DNA from: Lysobacter sp.
Lineage (GTDB): Bacteria; Pseudomonadota; Gammaproteobacteria; Xanthomonadales; Xanthomonadaceae
Reading direction: 5' to 3'
Assembly (NCBI GenBank): GCA_019634715.1
Contig: JAHCAU010000007.1
Location: 62,001-126,000 of the forward strand
Length of the DNA: 64,000 nucleotides
Part shown: positions 37,487 to 47,214 of the stretch, in pieces
How positions within the stretch are numbered: position 1 is the stretch's first letter
How the letters are laid out: each line of letters starts with the position of its first letter
Made by a program: the position numbers and the translations under genes
The notes under the pieces: model-generated
Seen by the model: only the letters and a program-made list of their open reading frames with translations
The model's database searches: none
What the model was told of the DNA's origin: nothing

Positions 37487-38221
37487 TCACGCCAAGGGCC
37501 TGCACCCCAGCGCCGACAGCACGCCGTGCAGGGCCGGCACCTGCATCAGCCACGGTGCGGCGATGGTGACCAGACCGGCGAGCAGGACGAACACGCCGGC
37601 GGCGGCGCGCAGGCCGCCGCGCTGCAGACGCTGTCCGAGGCGCGCGCCGCTCCAGGTCAGCGGCAGCATCACCGGCAGGGTGCCGAGGCCGAAGGCGAGC
37701 ATGGTCAGTGCGCCGTTGATCGCGCTGGCCTGCAGCCAGGCTGTGGCGAGCAGGGTGGCGCTGAGTCCGCAGGGCAGCCAGCCCCAGAGCAGGCCGATGC
37801 CGACGCGCTTGAATGCGGTGTCGGCGGGCAACAGCGCGTGCTGCAGCGGCTGCAGGCGACGCCAGACTGCGTTCGCGGGTTTCGACAGGGGATTGAGGCG
37901 GCCCCGCGGATCGAGCAGGCGCAGCGCGACCACGATCATCAGCAGGCCGACGCCGACGCGCAGCGCGATCCTCAGCTCCGGCCACTGCGCGACCGCGACC
38001 AGGCCGTGACCGAAACCGCCGACGATGGCGCCGGCCACCGTGTAGCCGAGTACGCGGCCGAGGTTGGGCTGCAGCGCGTGCAGCCATTGCGTCGCGGGCG
38101 AGGCGGCCTTCCGGCCGAACGAGAGGCTGGTGGCGATGGCGCCGCACATCGCGGCGCAGTGCACGCCGCCGAGCAGGCCGCTGAGCAGGGCGGCGGAGAG
38201 GACGAGCCAGTCGATCAGCAT
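37487..38221 (-). CDS. TauE/SafE-type membrane protein of the cbb3 cluster
   Basis: A 244-residue protein with six or seven helices of the 'sulfite exporter TauE/SafE' (UreH_2) type. The N-terminal GLLGGVHCAAMCGAI and the internal LLWGWLPCGLSATLL are paired Cys/His-containing motifs, typical of the family members found next to ccoS; they are thought to take part in copper or metal traffic for cbb3 oxidase, though this is not proven. It lies 36 bases downstream of ccoS. Confidence 0.88.
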   Translation of the reverse strand: MLIDWLVLSAALLSGLLGGVHCAAMCGAIATSLSFGRKAASPATQWLHALQPNLGRVLGYTVAGAIVGGFGHGLVAVAQWPELRIALRVGVGLLMIVVALRLLDPRGRLNPLSKPANAVWRRLQPLQHALLPADTAFKRVGIGLLWGWLPCGLSATLLATAWLQASAINGALTMLAFGLGTLPVMLPLTWSGARLGQRLQRGGLRAAAGVFVLLAGLVTIAAPWLMQVPALHGVLSALGCRPLA

Positions 38222-38257
38222 CGCGCGAGCGTCCGGGCGCGGAACGGGCGCATCGGT

Positions 38258-38443
38258 TCAGCGATCGGCGTGGCCACGGCGTGCATTGGCCAGCGGCAGC
38301 GGCTTCTCGTCGTCGACCAGGATGTCCAGCGCGGGCGTGTCGAGGTCGTCGTACTGGCCCTTGCGCACCGCCCAGACGAAGGCGTAGATGGCCAGGCCCA
38401 GCAGGGCCAGGCTGATCGGGATGAGCGCGAGCAGGATGTTCAT
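38258..38443 (-). CDS. ccoS: Cytochrome cbb3 oxidase assembly protein CcoS
   Basis: A 61-residue membrane protein: MNILLALIPISLALLGLAIY, then AVRKGQYDDLDTPALDIL, the CcoS hallmark in which the helix is followed by F.W....GQ[FY]DDL. CcoS is needed to insert heme b and copper in CcoN. A longer frame from 38497 runs into repeats, so ATG 38443 is preferred. It follows ccoI but the two are separated by a repeat-filled gap of 245 bases. Confidence 0.93.
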   Translation of the reverse strand: MNILLALIPISLALLGLAIYAFVWAVRKGQYDDLDTPALDILVDDEKPLPLANARRGHADR

Positions 38444-38546
38444 GCGCCGCAGTCTACGCCCGGCCGGCGCCGGGTTTCTGAGCACGGTCAAATGCACGGC
38501 GCGTCGGTGTCGCGATGTCCTCCAACACGCGGGTCACTGTCGAGCA

Positions 38547-38718
38547 AACCCATCCCCACCCCGGCCCGCCCGGCCCTCGCGCATTGCGCTCGGGCGCTCA
38601 TCGGCGCGCGAGGCCGTGCCTCGCCAGCGCGCCGTCTCGCCCCCTTGAAGGGGAGGGAGCAGAGCGCCGCGCTTTGAAGCCCTCCCCTTCAAGGGGAGGG
38701 TTTGGGTGGGGATGGGTT
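38547..38718. repeat. 172-bp palindromic element with 15-bp terminal inverted repeats, overlapping ccoI 3' end
   Basis: The ends are AACCCATCCCCACCC (38547-38561) and its exact complement GGGTGGGGATGGGTT (38704-38718). A second internal hairpin CCTCCCCTTCAAGGGGAGG lies at 38682-38700. It occupies most of the ccoI-ccoS gap and its right end is inside ccoI: the last nine codons and stop of ccoI start exactly at the element border. Confidence 0.85.
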
Positions 38719-41427
38719 CGAATGCATAACGGGTGATGGATGGTGCACGGAGGCCTGCGCAGGCAATCGCGTCAGGCGCAGCGCGTTCAGGGTGACCAGC
38801 AGCGAGGACAGGGCCATGCCGATGGCGGCGATCCAGGGCGTGACCATGCCCGCGGCGGCCAGCGGCAGCGCCAGCACGTTGTAGCCGATGGCCCAGGCGA
38901 AGTTCTCGCGGACGATGCGCTGGCTGCGCCGCGCCAGCGCCACGGCCTGCGGGATGCGGCGCAGGTCGCTGCCGCCGACCACGAAATCCGCGGCGCGCTG
39001 CGCCAGCGCCGCGCCGTCGGCCAGCGCGATCGAGACGTCGGCGCCGGCCAGCACCGGGGCGTCGTTGATGCCGTCGCCGACCATCGCGACGATCTCGCCC
39101 GCCGCCTGGCGTTGGCGCACGTAGGCGAGCTTGTCCTCGGGCGTCTGCCGCGCGCGGACGTGGGCCGGGTCGCACGGGATGTCGACGGCATCGGCCATGC
39201 GCGCCACCGCCTGTTCGGCGTCGCCGCTGCACAGCGCGACCGACAGCCCCTGCGTGCGCAGGGCCTGCAGCGCTGCGGCGGCTTCGGGACGCGGGGTTTC
39301 CTGCAGGCGGAAGCGCGCGCTGCCGCGCTGGCCGTCGCCGAGCCACAGCGCGGCTTCGTCGTCGCCCCCGCGCGCGTCCTGCGCGGCCGCCCATGCGGCG
39401 CGGCCCAGTCGCCATGCGCGGCCGTCGACCTCGCCCGAGACGCCGTAGCCGGGTACTGCATGGACGTTGCGGGCCGAAAAGCAAATCCCCCCGCCGACCG
39501 CTGCGCGGCCGTCGGCCCCCTTTTGCAAAGGGGGCAAAGACGCGGCGTGTGCAGTGATGGCGAGAGTCCGCAGTTGTTCGGGGTGCGAAGTCCAGGCATC
39601 GGCTGAGGTGACATCACCCGAAGCGACATCGTCCGAACTGGCATCAACGGAAATGGCTTCGGCAGAGGCAGAAGTGGCTCCAGCGGAAGCGGGTTTCCCC
39701 CCCTTTGCAAAAGGGGGGCAGGGGGGATTTGCTGTTCGCTCCGTCGCACTCGCCTCCACGAACGCCGCCGCCAGCGGATGCCCGCTGTCGCGCTCCAGCG
39801 CGGTGGCGATGGCCAGCGCGCCGGTCCGGTCGATCTCGCCGAAGGTGTCGATCGCGACGATGCGCGGATGGCGGTCGCTGAGCGTGCCGGTCTTGTCGAA
39901 GACGATGCGGTCGGCGCGCGCAAGCGTGTCCAGCGCTTCGCCGCGCAGCGCGAGCACGCCCAGCTTCGCCAGCGCACCGTGCGCCGCGGCCAGCGCGGCG
40001 GGCACGGCCAGCGACAGCGCACAGGGACAGCTGACCACCAGCACCGCCAGCGCGATCTCGAAGGCGCGCGCCGGTTCGTGCACGCGCCACCACAGGTACA
40101 CGCCCAGGGCGATCAGCGACAGTATCGAGACGAAGACGTTGGCGACGCGGTCCGCGGCACGGGCGATGGCGGGGCGCTGTTCCTGCGCGCGTTCGACCAG
40201 CCGCACCAGCTGCGAGAGGCGGGTGTCGGCGCCTGTCTGGGTCACGCGCAGGCGCGCGGGGCGCTCGCGGCAGAGGCTGCCGGCGAAGGCGGTGTCGCCC
40301 GTCCGTTTGGAGACCGGCAGCGATTCGCCGGTGAGCAGGGCTTCGTCGAAGGCGGTGCCGCTGTCGCCGTCAGCGTCGTCATCGAGCAGCACGCCGTCGG
40401 CGGGCACGGCCTCGCCGACCGCGATGCGCAGCACGTCGCCCGTGGCCAGCGCGGCCAGCGGCACCTGTTCGGCGCTGCCGTCGTCGCGCTCGCGCGTGGC
40501 CAGTGCAGGCCGCGCACGCGCCAGCGCATCGACCTGCGCCGAGGCGATGCCGCGTGCGCGCTGCTCCAGCATGCGCGCGGCCAGCAGGAGGAAGACGAAC
40601 ATCACCGCCGCGTCGTACCAGACGTGCACGCCGCCGCGCAGGGTTTCCAGCAGGCTGGCGAAATAGGCCAGCAGCGTCGACGAGGCGATCAGCGTGTCCA
40701 TGCCCGGCCGGCGGCCGCGCACTTCGCGCCACATGCCTTCGATGAAGGGCCAGCCGGCGTAGAAGACGACGGGCGTCGAGACGAGGAAGGTGATCCAGCG
40801 GAAGAAATCGCGCGTGGGCAGCGGCATCTCGCCGGTGGTATCGAGATACAGCGCTTCGGCGAACATCATCGCCTGCATGCTGCCCAGCCCGGCCACGCCC
40901 AGACGCAGCAGCCAGCGGTTGCGCTCGCGCCTGCGCGCCTGCTCGTGCGCCTCGCCGGTGGCGAGCGAGGGGCGGTAGCCCAGAGAGGCCAGCCGCGACA
41001 GCAGCGTCGACAGCGGCGTGCGCGCATCGTCCCAGACGATGCGGATGCGGCCGGTGATCGCGTTCGCGGCGATCTCCTGCACGCCCGGCTCGCGGGTCAG
41101 GGCGCGATCGATCAGCCAGGCGCAGGCGGCGCAGCGCATGCCGTCGGTGAGCACGGTGATCTCGCGGCCGCCGTCGACCGGGGTGCTGTGCTCGGCCAGC
41201 AGGTCGGCGCGGTCCCATGCGGCGTAATCGATGGCCTCGGTGCCGACGCGCGCGGCGTCGGTCTGGCGCAGGCGGTAGTAGTCGCCGAGGTCGGCCTCGG
41301 CGATCCAGCGCGCCGCCGCGGCGCAGCCGGTGCAGCAGAACGCCTGCTCCGTGCTGGCGATCGTGTCGCGCAGCGGCTCGGCCGGCAGCGGCTCGCCGCA
41401 GTGGAAGCAGGTGGCGGCGCGCAACAT
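38689..41427 (-). CDS. ccoI: Copper P-type ATPase CcoI of cbb3 oxidase assembly, with in-frame repeat insertion
   Basis: A P1B-type ATPase that supplies copper to the cbb3 oxidase. Visible parts: an N-terminal cysteine cluster (CFHCGEPL, CCTGCAAAA), a metal-binding domain with GMRCAACAW, the CPC motif VVSCPCALSLAVPA, the phosphorylation site VFDKTGTLSD, HP motif SGHPLAAAF and the hinge VAMVGDGINDAPVL. At 912 residues it is about 85 longer than usual: residues about 566-649, between the HP motif and the ATP-binding PGYGVSG, come from the inserted element 39480-39733. Nine C-terminal residues come from another repeat. ATG 41457 is an alternative start. Confidence 0.92.
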   Translation of the reverse strand: MLRAATCFHCGEPLPAEPLRDTIASTEQAFCCTGCAAAARWIAEADLGDYYRLRQTDAARVGTEAIDYAAWDRADLLAEHSTPVDGGREITVLTDGMRCAACAWLIDRALTREPGVQEIAANAITGRIRIVWDDARTPLSTLLSRLASLGYRPSLATGEAHEQARRRERNRWLLRLGVAGLGSMQAMMFAEALYLDTTGEMPLPTRDFFRWITFLVSTPVVFYAGWPFIEGMWREVRGRRPGMDTLIASSTLLAYFASLLETLRGGVHVWYDAAVMFVFLLLAARMLEQRARGIASAQVDALARARPALATRERDDGSAEQVPLAALATGDVLRIAVGEAVPADGVLLDDDADGDSGTAFDEALLTGESLPVSKRTGDTAFAGSLCRERPARLRVTQTGADTRLSQLVRLVERAQEQRPAIARAADRVANVFVSILSLIALGVYLWWRVHEPARAFEIALAVLVVSCPCALSLAVPAALAAAHGALAKLGVLALRGEALDTLARADRIVFDKTGTLSDRHPRIVAIDTFGEIDRTGALAIATALERDSGHPLAAAFVEASATERTANPPCPPFAKGGKPASAGATSASAEAISVDASSDDVASGDVTSADAWTSHPEQLRTLAITAHAASLPPLQKGADGRAAVGGGICFSARNVHAVPGYGVSGEVDGRAWRLGRAAWAAAQDARGGDDEAALWLGDGQRGSARFRLQETPRPEAAAALQALRTQGLSVALCSGDAEQAVARMADAVDIPCDPAHVRARQTPEDKLAYVRQRQAAGEIVAMVGDGINDAPVLAGADVSIALADGAALAQRAADFVVGGSDLRRIPQAVALARRSQRIVRENFAWAIGYNVLALPLAAAGMVTPWIAAIGMALSSLLVTLNALRLTRLPAQASVHHPSPVMHSNPSPPKPSP
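39480..39733. mobile_element. 254-bp palindromic-repeat insertion inside ccoI
   Basis: Bounded by 13-bp exact inverted repeats AGCAAATCCCCCC (39480-39492) and GGGGGGATTTGCT (39721-39733). Each end continues into the hairpin GCCCCCTTTTGCAAAGGGGG (left) or its longer-armed relative CCCCCCCTTTGCAAAAGGGGGG (right, opposite orientation), both of a family also present at 4852 and 22368. The centre is a degenerate 15-bp tandem repeat encoding the pentads ISVDA, SSDDV, ASGDV, TSADA. No target duplication is evident and the reading frame of ccoI stays open. Confidence 0.8.
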
Positions 41428-41434
41428 GGAAGGA

Positions 41435-41979
41435 TCAGCGCGTTGCGGTTCCGGCATCGGGCAACTGGCCCACCGATGGCGCCAGCAGCACGCCGCGTTG
41501 CCCGGCGGGCAGGCGGCCGCGCAGGCGCCAGGCGCTGCCTTCGGGCAGCAGCTGGATGCGCCAGTCGTGCTTCGGATCCAGCGCGATCTCCGCGCGCCAG
41601 CCGGCGGCGGTGGGCACGAGCTTCAGTTCGCGATCCTCGGCGGCCAGCGTGGGATGCTGCAGCAGCAGGCGCAGCGGCTGGCCGCGCAGGGCCTTGTCGT
41701 CGACCAGCGCGCCGGAGGCCGGCAGCACGTCGACATGGCCCTCGCTCACGCTGAACACCGCAGACAGTTTCAGCGTGGCCGCGCGTTCGTCCGGACCCAG
41801 CTCGGTGGTCTGGATCTGCGCGGTGCGGCGCACCTCGTCCGGGATCGCGTCGCTGCCGCCGGCATCGATGGCGATGTACAGCGTGGCCAGGCTGGCGACG
41901 ACGACCACGGCGGGCAGGCCGATGACCAGCCAGAGGACGGGATTGCGGCGTTCGTGGGGCGATGTCCGGGTGTCGTCGT

Positions 41980-41983
<4 letters not shown>
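41435..41983 (-). CDS. ccoH: FixH/CcoH family protein of cbb3 oxidase
   Basis: A 182-residue protein with one N-terminal helix (NPVLWLVIGLPAVVVVASL) and a periplasmic FixH domain (ATLKLSAVFSVSEGHVDV to LPAGQRGVLLAPSVG). CcoH is a stable part of the assembling cbb3 oxidase. Its start overlaps the ccoG stop (ATGA at 41980-41983) and it ends seven bases before the ccoI start. Confidence 0.9.
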
Positions 41984-43530
<1,547 letters not shown>

Positions 43531-43578
43531 GGCCGGTGGGGACCGTCGGTGGGATCGGCGCCGCGCGCGGGCGCGGCG

Positions 43579-43878
43579 TCAGTCGCCCTTGAGCGCGCGG
43601 TTGAAGCGGCTGGCCGGGCGCAGCAGGATCCAGGTGAACAGGCTGGAGGCGGCGGTGGCCAGCCAGAACGCGAAGAACCCGATCGCATAGCCGGTTTCGC
43701 GGCTGATGCGCAGGTCGGGGAAGGTCATGTCGCGCAGGACCAGCGGATCGACCATGGCGAAGCACACCATGGTCGACACGCCTGCGGCGAAGAAACTGGG
43801 CCAGAGGATCGCGCCCAGTCGCTGGGCCATCGAACGCGGGGGATGATCGAACGGCTGCGGCGCGGTCTCGTGGGGCAT
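43579..43878 (-). CDS. Hypothetical two-helix membrane protein in the cco cluster
   Basis: A 99-residue protein with two helices (AILWPSFFAAGVSTMVCFAMV and AIGFFAFWLATAASSLFTWIL) joined by a short loop with LRDMTFPDLRISRETG, and basic ends. It lies between ccoP (12 bases upstream) and ccoG (48 bases downstream) on the same strand, so it belongs to the operon. It does not match CcoQ, CcoH or CcoM that I can recognise; an accessory or assembly subunit is a reasonable inference. Confidence 0.75.
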   Translation of the reverse strand: MPHETAPQPFDHPPRSMAQRLGAILWPSFFAAGVSTMVCFAMVDPLVLRDMTFPDLRISRETGYAIGFFAFWLATAASSLFTWILLRPASRFNRALKGD

Positions 43879-43890
43879 GGCGTCATCTCG

Positions 43891-44811
43891 TCATTGCTGC
43901 GCGGCGGCTTGCGCGGGCTTGTCGTTCGACAGCGACCAGACGTAGGCCGCGACCAGGCGGGCGCGCGCTTCGCCGAGGATCGGCAGATGCGCGGGCATCA
44001 TGCCGTTGCGACCCTGGGCGATGCTCTGCGCGACGGCGGCGTTGCTGTCGCCGTAGAGCCAGACATCGTCGGTCAGGTCGGGCGCGCCCAGCGCCGGGTT
44101 GCCCTTGCCGTCGATGCCGTGGCAGCTGACGCAGATCGCTTCGTAGCGGTTCTTGCCGGCATTGGCCAGCGCGCTGTCGACCTTTTCGCCGCGCATCGAC
44201 TGCAGGTACACCGCCACTTCGGTCACGCCCCTGGGACCCTCCAGGGCGGCTTCCCAGGCCGGCATCGCCGCCTGGCGGCCGTTGAGCACGCTTTCGAGGA
44301 TTTGCTCGGGCGTGCCGCCCCACTGCCAGCTCGCGTCCGTCAGGTTGGGATAGCCCACCGCGCCCTGCGCCGAGGAACCATGGCAGGTGGCGCAGGTGTT
44401 GGAGAAGATTGCCTTGCCCAGCTTCAGCGCCTTCGGATCGCGTGCAATGACGTCGATCGACTTGCCCGCGTACGGCGCGAAGGTGGCGGCGAGCTTCCTG
44501 TCCTCGGCCGCCTTGTCGGCGTCGTGCTCCTTCGCCGACGTCCAGCCGCTCTTGCCGGCGAACGCGCCGAGGCCCGGATACCAGGCGAGGTAGCCGATGC
44601 TGAAGAGGATCGTCAGGTAGAACAGGTTGATCCACCAGCGCGGCATCGGCTTGTTGTATTCGGTCAGATCCTCGTCCCAGACATGGCTGGTGTCGGTGGC
44701 GGCGGGATCCCCGGCGCGACGGCGGGCCGTCCACAGGATCAGCCAGACGCAGCCGACGATGTTCAGCACCACCAGTGCAATCACGAACCACGACCATCCT
44801 GCGCTCATCAT
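43891..44811 (-). CDS. ccoP: cbb3-type cytochrome c oxidase subunit III (diheme CcoP)
   Basis: A 306-residue diheme cytochrome. An N-terminal helix (FVIALVVLNIVGCVWLI) and a second hydrophobic segment (WINLFYLTILFSIGYLAWY) precede two heme domains with CATCH and CVSCH. It holds the typical VWDEDLTEYNKPMPRWW. CcoP takes electrons from soluble cytochromes to CcoO. Its start overlaps ccoQ by ATGA (44808-44811). Confidence 0.95.
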   Translation of the reverse strand: MMSAGWSWFVIALVVLNIVGCVWLILWTARRRAGDPAATDTSHVWDEDLTEYNKPMPRWWINLFYLTILFSIGYLAWYPGLGAFAGKSGWTSAKEHDADKAAEDRKLAATFAPYAGKSIDVIARDPKALKLGKAIFSNTCATCHGSSAQGAVGYPNLTDASWQWGGTPEQILESVLNGRQAAMPAWEAALEGPRGVTEVAVYLQSMRGEKVDSALANAGKNRYEAICVSCHGIDGKGNPALGAPDLTDDVWLYGDSNAAVAQSIAQGRNGMMPAHLPILGEARARLVAAYVWSLSNDKPAQAAAQQ

Positions 44812-44969
44812 TGCCGTGTCTCCCGCGCGACCGTCGCGGTCGCGTCGTCATCGTTCAGGGGTTCGCGCGCGGCGGCTTCGAATTCCGACCTGCGCTTGGG
44901 GCTGTAGGCCCAGAAGCAGCCGGCCACGAACAGCACCAGCAGTACTGCGGTGACAATTCCGGAAATCAT
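44808..44969 (-). CDS. ccoQ: cbb3-type oxidase small subunit CcoQ
   Basis: A 53-residue single-helix protein (MISGIVTAVLLVLFVAGCFW, then AYSPKRRSEFEAAARE). The helix followed by W-x-Y-S-P-K-R and an acidic tail is the CcoQ pattern. CcoQ stabilises the oxidase complex. It lies between ccoO (three-base gap) and ccoP (four-base overlap). Confidence 0.92.
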   Translation of the reverse strand: MISGIVTAVLLVLFVAGCFWAYSPKRRSEFEAAAREPLNDDDATATVARETRQ

Positions 44970-44972
44970 GGT

Positions 44973-45587
44973 TCAGCCCCCCCTCGGTGCGTGCTTGCCC
45001 AGGCCCTGCAGGTAGGCGACCAGGGCGTCGAGTTCGGTCCTGTCGGCCACCGCATCCACGGCACCGTCGATGTCGGCCTGCGTGTACGGATCGCCCAGCG
45101 TCTTCAGCGCCTGCATCTTGCTGCGCACGAGGGTGCCATCGACCTTGTTGTCGGCCAGCCAGGGGAAACCCGGCATGTTCGACTCGGGCACCACATCGCG
45201 CGGGTTGATCAGGTGCACGCGGTGCCAGTCGTCGGAATAGCGGCCGCCGACGCGCGCCAGATCCGGCCCGGTGCGCTTGCTGCCCCACTGGAACGGGCGG
45301 TCGTACACCGATTCGCCGGCCAGCGAGTAGTGGCCGTAGCGTTCGGTCTCGAAGCGCAGCGTGCGCACCATCTGCGAATGGCAGTTGTAGCAGCCTTCGC
45401 GGATGTAGATCTCGCGACCGGCCAGCTCCAGCGGCGGATAGGGCGTCACGCCGGGCAGCGGCTTGATCGCCTCGGCCTGGAACATCAGCGGCACGATCTC
45501 GGCGATGCCGCCGAACGAGACCGCGACCGCGATCAGCACCGCCATCAGGCCGACGTTCTTTTCGACTTTCTCGTGGGAATGACTCAT
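44973..45587 (-). CDS. ccoO: cbb3-type cytochrome c oxidase subunit II (monoheme CcoO)
   Basis: A 204-residue membrane cytochrome with one helix ([22 protein letters not shown]), the heme site [14 protein letters not shown], the conserved [19 protein letters not shown] and axial methionine region [10 protein letters not shown]. It passes electrons from CcoP to the CcoN heme-copper centre. Start ATG 45587 gives the usual [11 protein letters not shown] type N-terminus. Confidence 0.96.
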   Translation of the reverse strand: MSHSHEKVEKNVGLMAVLIAVAVSFGGIAEIVPLMFQAEAIKPLPGVTPYPPLELAGREIYIREGCYNCHSQMVRTLRFETERYGHYSLAGESVYDRPFQWGSKRTGPDLARVGGRYSDDWHRVHLINPRDVVPESNMPGFPWLADNKVDGTLVRSKMQALKTLGDPYTQADIDGAVDAVADRTELDALVAYLQGLGKHAPRGG

Positions 45588-45618
45588 CTTGGATCTCCGA
45601 AAAGAGGACGTGCGCGCA

Positions 45619-47055
45619 TCAGGCGCGGGCTTCGTCGACGTGCGGCGCCAGCACCGGGTGCTGCACCGGGCCACGCGCGGCCTGCAGGGTGCGGATCACG
45701 TTCACCGCCATGATCAGCATGCCGGCCACCACCAGCACGCCGCCGGCGATGCGGCCCAGGTAGTAGGGATACGTGGCGTTGAGCGATTCGACGAAGCTGT
45801 AGGTCAGCGTGCCGTCGGCGTTCGTCGCGCGCCACATCAGGCCCTGCATCACGCCGGCGATCCACATCGAGGCGATGTAGAACACCACGCCGATCGTGTG
45901 GGTCCAGAAGTGCGCGTCGATCAGCTTGATCGAATGCATCTGTTGCAGGCCGACCAGACGCGGCAGCAGGGCGTAGATCGCGCCGATCGAGATCATCGCC
46001 ACCCAGCCCAGCGCGCCGGAGTGCACGTGGCCGATCGTCCAGTCGGTGTAGTGCGACAGCGAGTTGACCGTCTTGATCGACATCATCGGCCCCTCGAAGG
46101 TGCTCATCATGTAGAAGCTGAGCGAGACGATGAGGAACTTGAGGATCGGGTCGGTGCGCAGCTTGTGCCACACGCCCGACAGCGTCATCACGCCGTTGAT
46201 CGCGCCGCCCCAGCTCGGCGCCAGCAGGATCAGCGAGAACACCATGCCCAGGCTCTGCGCCCAGTCCGGCAGCGCGGTGTACTGCAGGTGGTGCGGGCCG
46301 GCCCACATGTAGATGGCGATCAGCGCCCAGAAATGCACGATCGACAGGCGGTAGGAGTACACCGGGCGGCCGGCCTGCTTGGGCACGAAGTAGTACATCA
46401 TCCCGAGGAAGCCCGCGGTCAGGAAGAAGCCCACCGCGTTGTGGCCGTACCACCACTGCACCATCGCATCGACCGCGCCGCTGTAGACCGGGAACGAATG
46501 CAGCAGGCCCACCGGGATCGCCAGGCTGTTGACGATGTGCAGCAGCGCCACGGCGATGATGAACGAGCCGTAGAACCAGTTCGCCACGTAGATGTGCTTG
46601 ACGCGACGCTTGGCGATCGTGCCGAAGAACAGCACCGCGTACGCGACCCAGACCACCGCGATCAGCACGTCGATCGGCCAGATCAGCTCGGCGTATTCCT
46701 TGCCCTGGGTCAGGCCCAGCGGCAGGGTGATCGCGGCCAGCACGATGACCAGCTGCCAGCCCCAGAACACGAAGGCCGCCAGCTTGTCCGACAGCAGCCG
46801 CACGTGGCTGGTGCGCTGGACCACGTACAGGCTGGTCGCCATCAGCGCGCTGCCGCCGAAGGCGAAGATCACCGCATTGGTGTGCAGCGGGCGCAGGCGT
46901 CCGTAGGACAGCCAGGGCAGGTCGAAATTGAGCGCGGGCCAGTACAGCTGCGCCGCGATGAACAGGCCCACGAGCATGCCGACGATGCCCCAGACCACGG
47001 TCATCACGGAAAACTGCAGGACCACTTTGTCGTTGTATGTATCCGCGGTGTGCAT
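45619..47055 (-). CDS. ccoN: cbb3-type cytochrome c oxidase subunit I (CcoN)
   Basis: A 478-residue, 12-helix catalytic subunit for oxygen reduction at high affinity. Heme and copper ligands are seen in [47 protein letters not shown] and the [17 protein letters not shown] loop. GGAGGAAG lies 6 bases before ATG 47055. Promoter and FNR site are described at 47073-47121. It opens the operon ccoN-O-Q-P. Confidence 0.97.
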   Translation of the reverse strand: MHTADTYNDKVVLQFSVMTVVWGIVGMLVGLFIAAQLYWPALNFDLPWLSYGRLRPLHTNAVIFAFGGSALMATSLYVVQRTSHVRLLSDKLAAFVFWGWQLVIVLAAITLPLGLTQGKEYAELIWPIDVLIAVVWVAYAVLFFGTIAKRRVKHIYVANWFYGSFIIAVALLHIVNSLAIPVGLLHSFPVYSGAVDAMVQWWYGHNAVGFFLTAGFLGMMYYFVPKQAGRPVYSYRLSIVHFWALIAIYMWAGPHHLQYTALPDWAQSLGMVFSLILLAPSWGGAINGVMTLSGVWHKLRTDPILKFLIVSLSFYMMSTFEGPMMSIKTVNSLSHYTDWTIGHVHSGALGWVAMISIGAIYALLPRLVGLQQMHSIKLIDAHFWTHTIGVVFYIASMWIAGVMQGLMWRATNADGTLTYSFVESLNATYPYYLGRIAGGVLVVAGMLIMAVNVIRTLQAARGPVQHPVLAPHVDEARA

Positions 47056-47072
47056 GGGTGCTTCCTCCGGTT

Positions 47073-47121
47073 GCTGCGCAGTCTATGAACGGCGCCCGTC
47101 AGGCGTTTTGATCCGGATCAA
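47073..47121 (-). promoter_or_regulatory. FNR-dependent class II promoter of ccoNOQP
   Basis: TTGATCCGGATCAA at 47108-47121 is a perfect FNR/Anr box. On the minus strand a -10 element TAGACT lies at 47080-47085, which puts the predicted start of transcription near 47073, 41.5 bases from the centre of the box, the standard class II distance. The untranslated leader would be about 18 bases. Confidence 0.88.
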
Positions 47122-47166
47122 GTGCGGAGGAAGGGGTATCGCCGGCGGAGGCCGGGCCGAAACGCG

Positions 47167-47191
47167 CGAGGCCCGCATTGCGCGGGCCTCG
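47167..47191 (-). terminator. Terminator after phhA
   Basis: 10-bp stem CGAGGCCCGC/GCGGGCCTCG with a five-base loop, 24 bases after the phhA stop; on the minus strand it is followed by a short TTT. It isolates the ccoN promoter from phhA. Confidence 0.75.
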
Positions 47192-47214
47192 TGGGTGGGT
47201 CGATGCCGGTGGGC

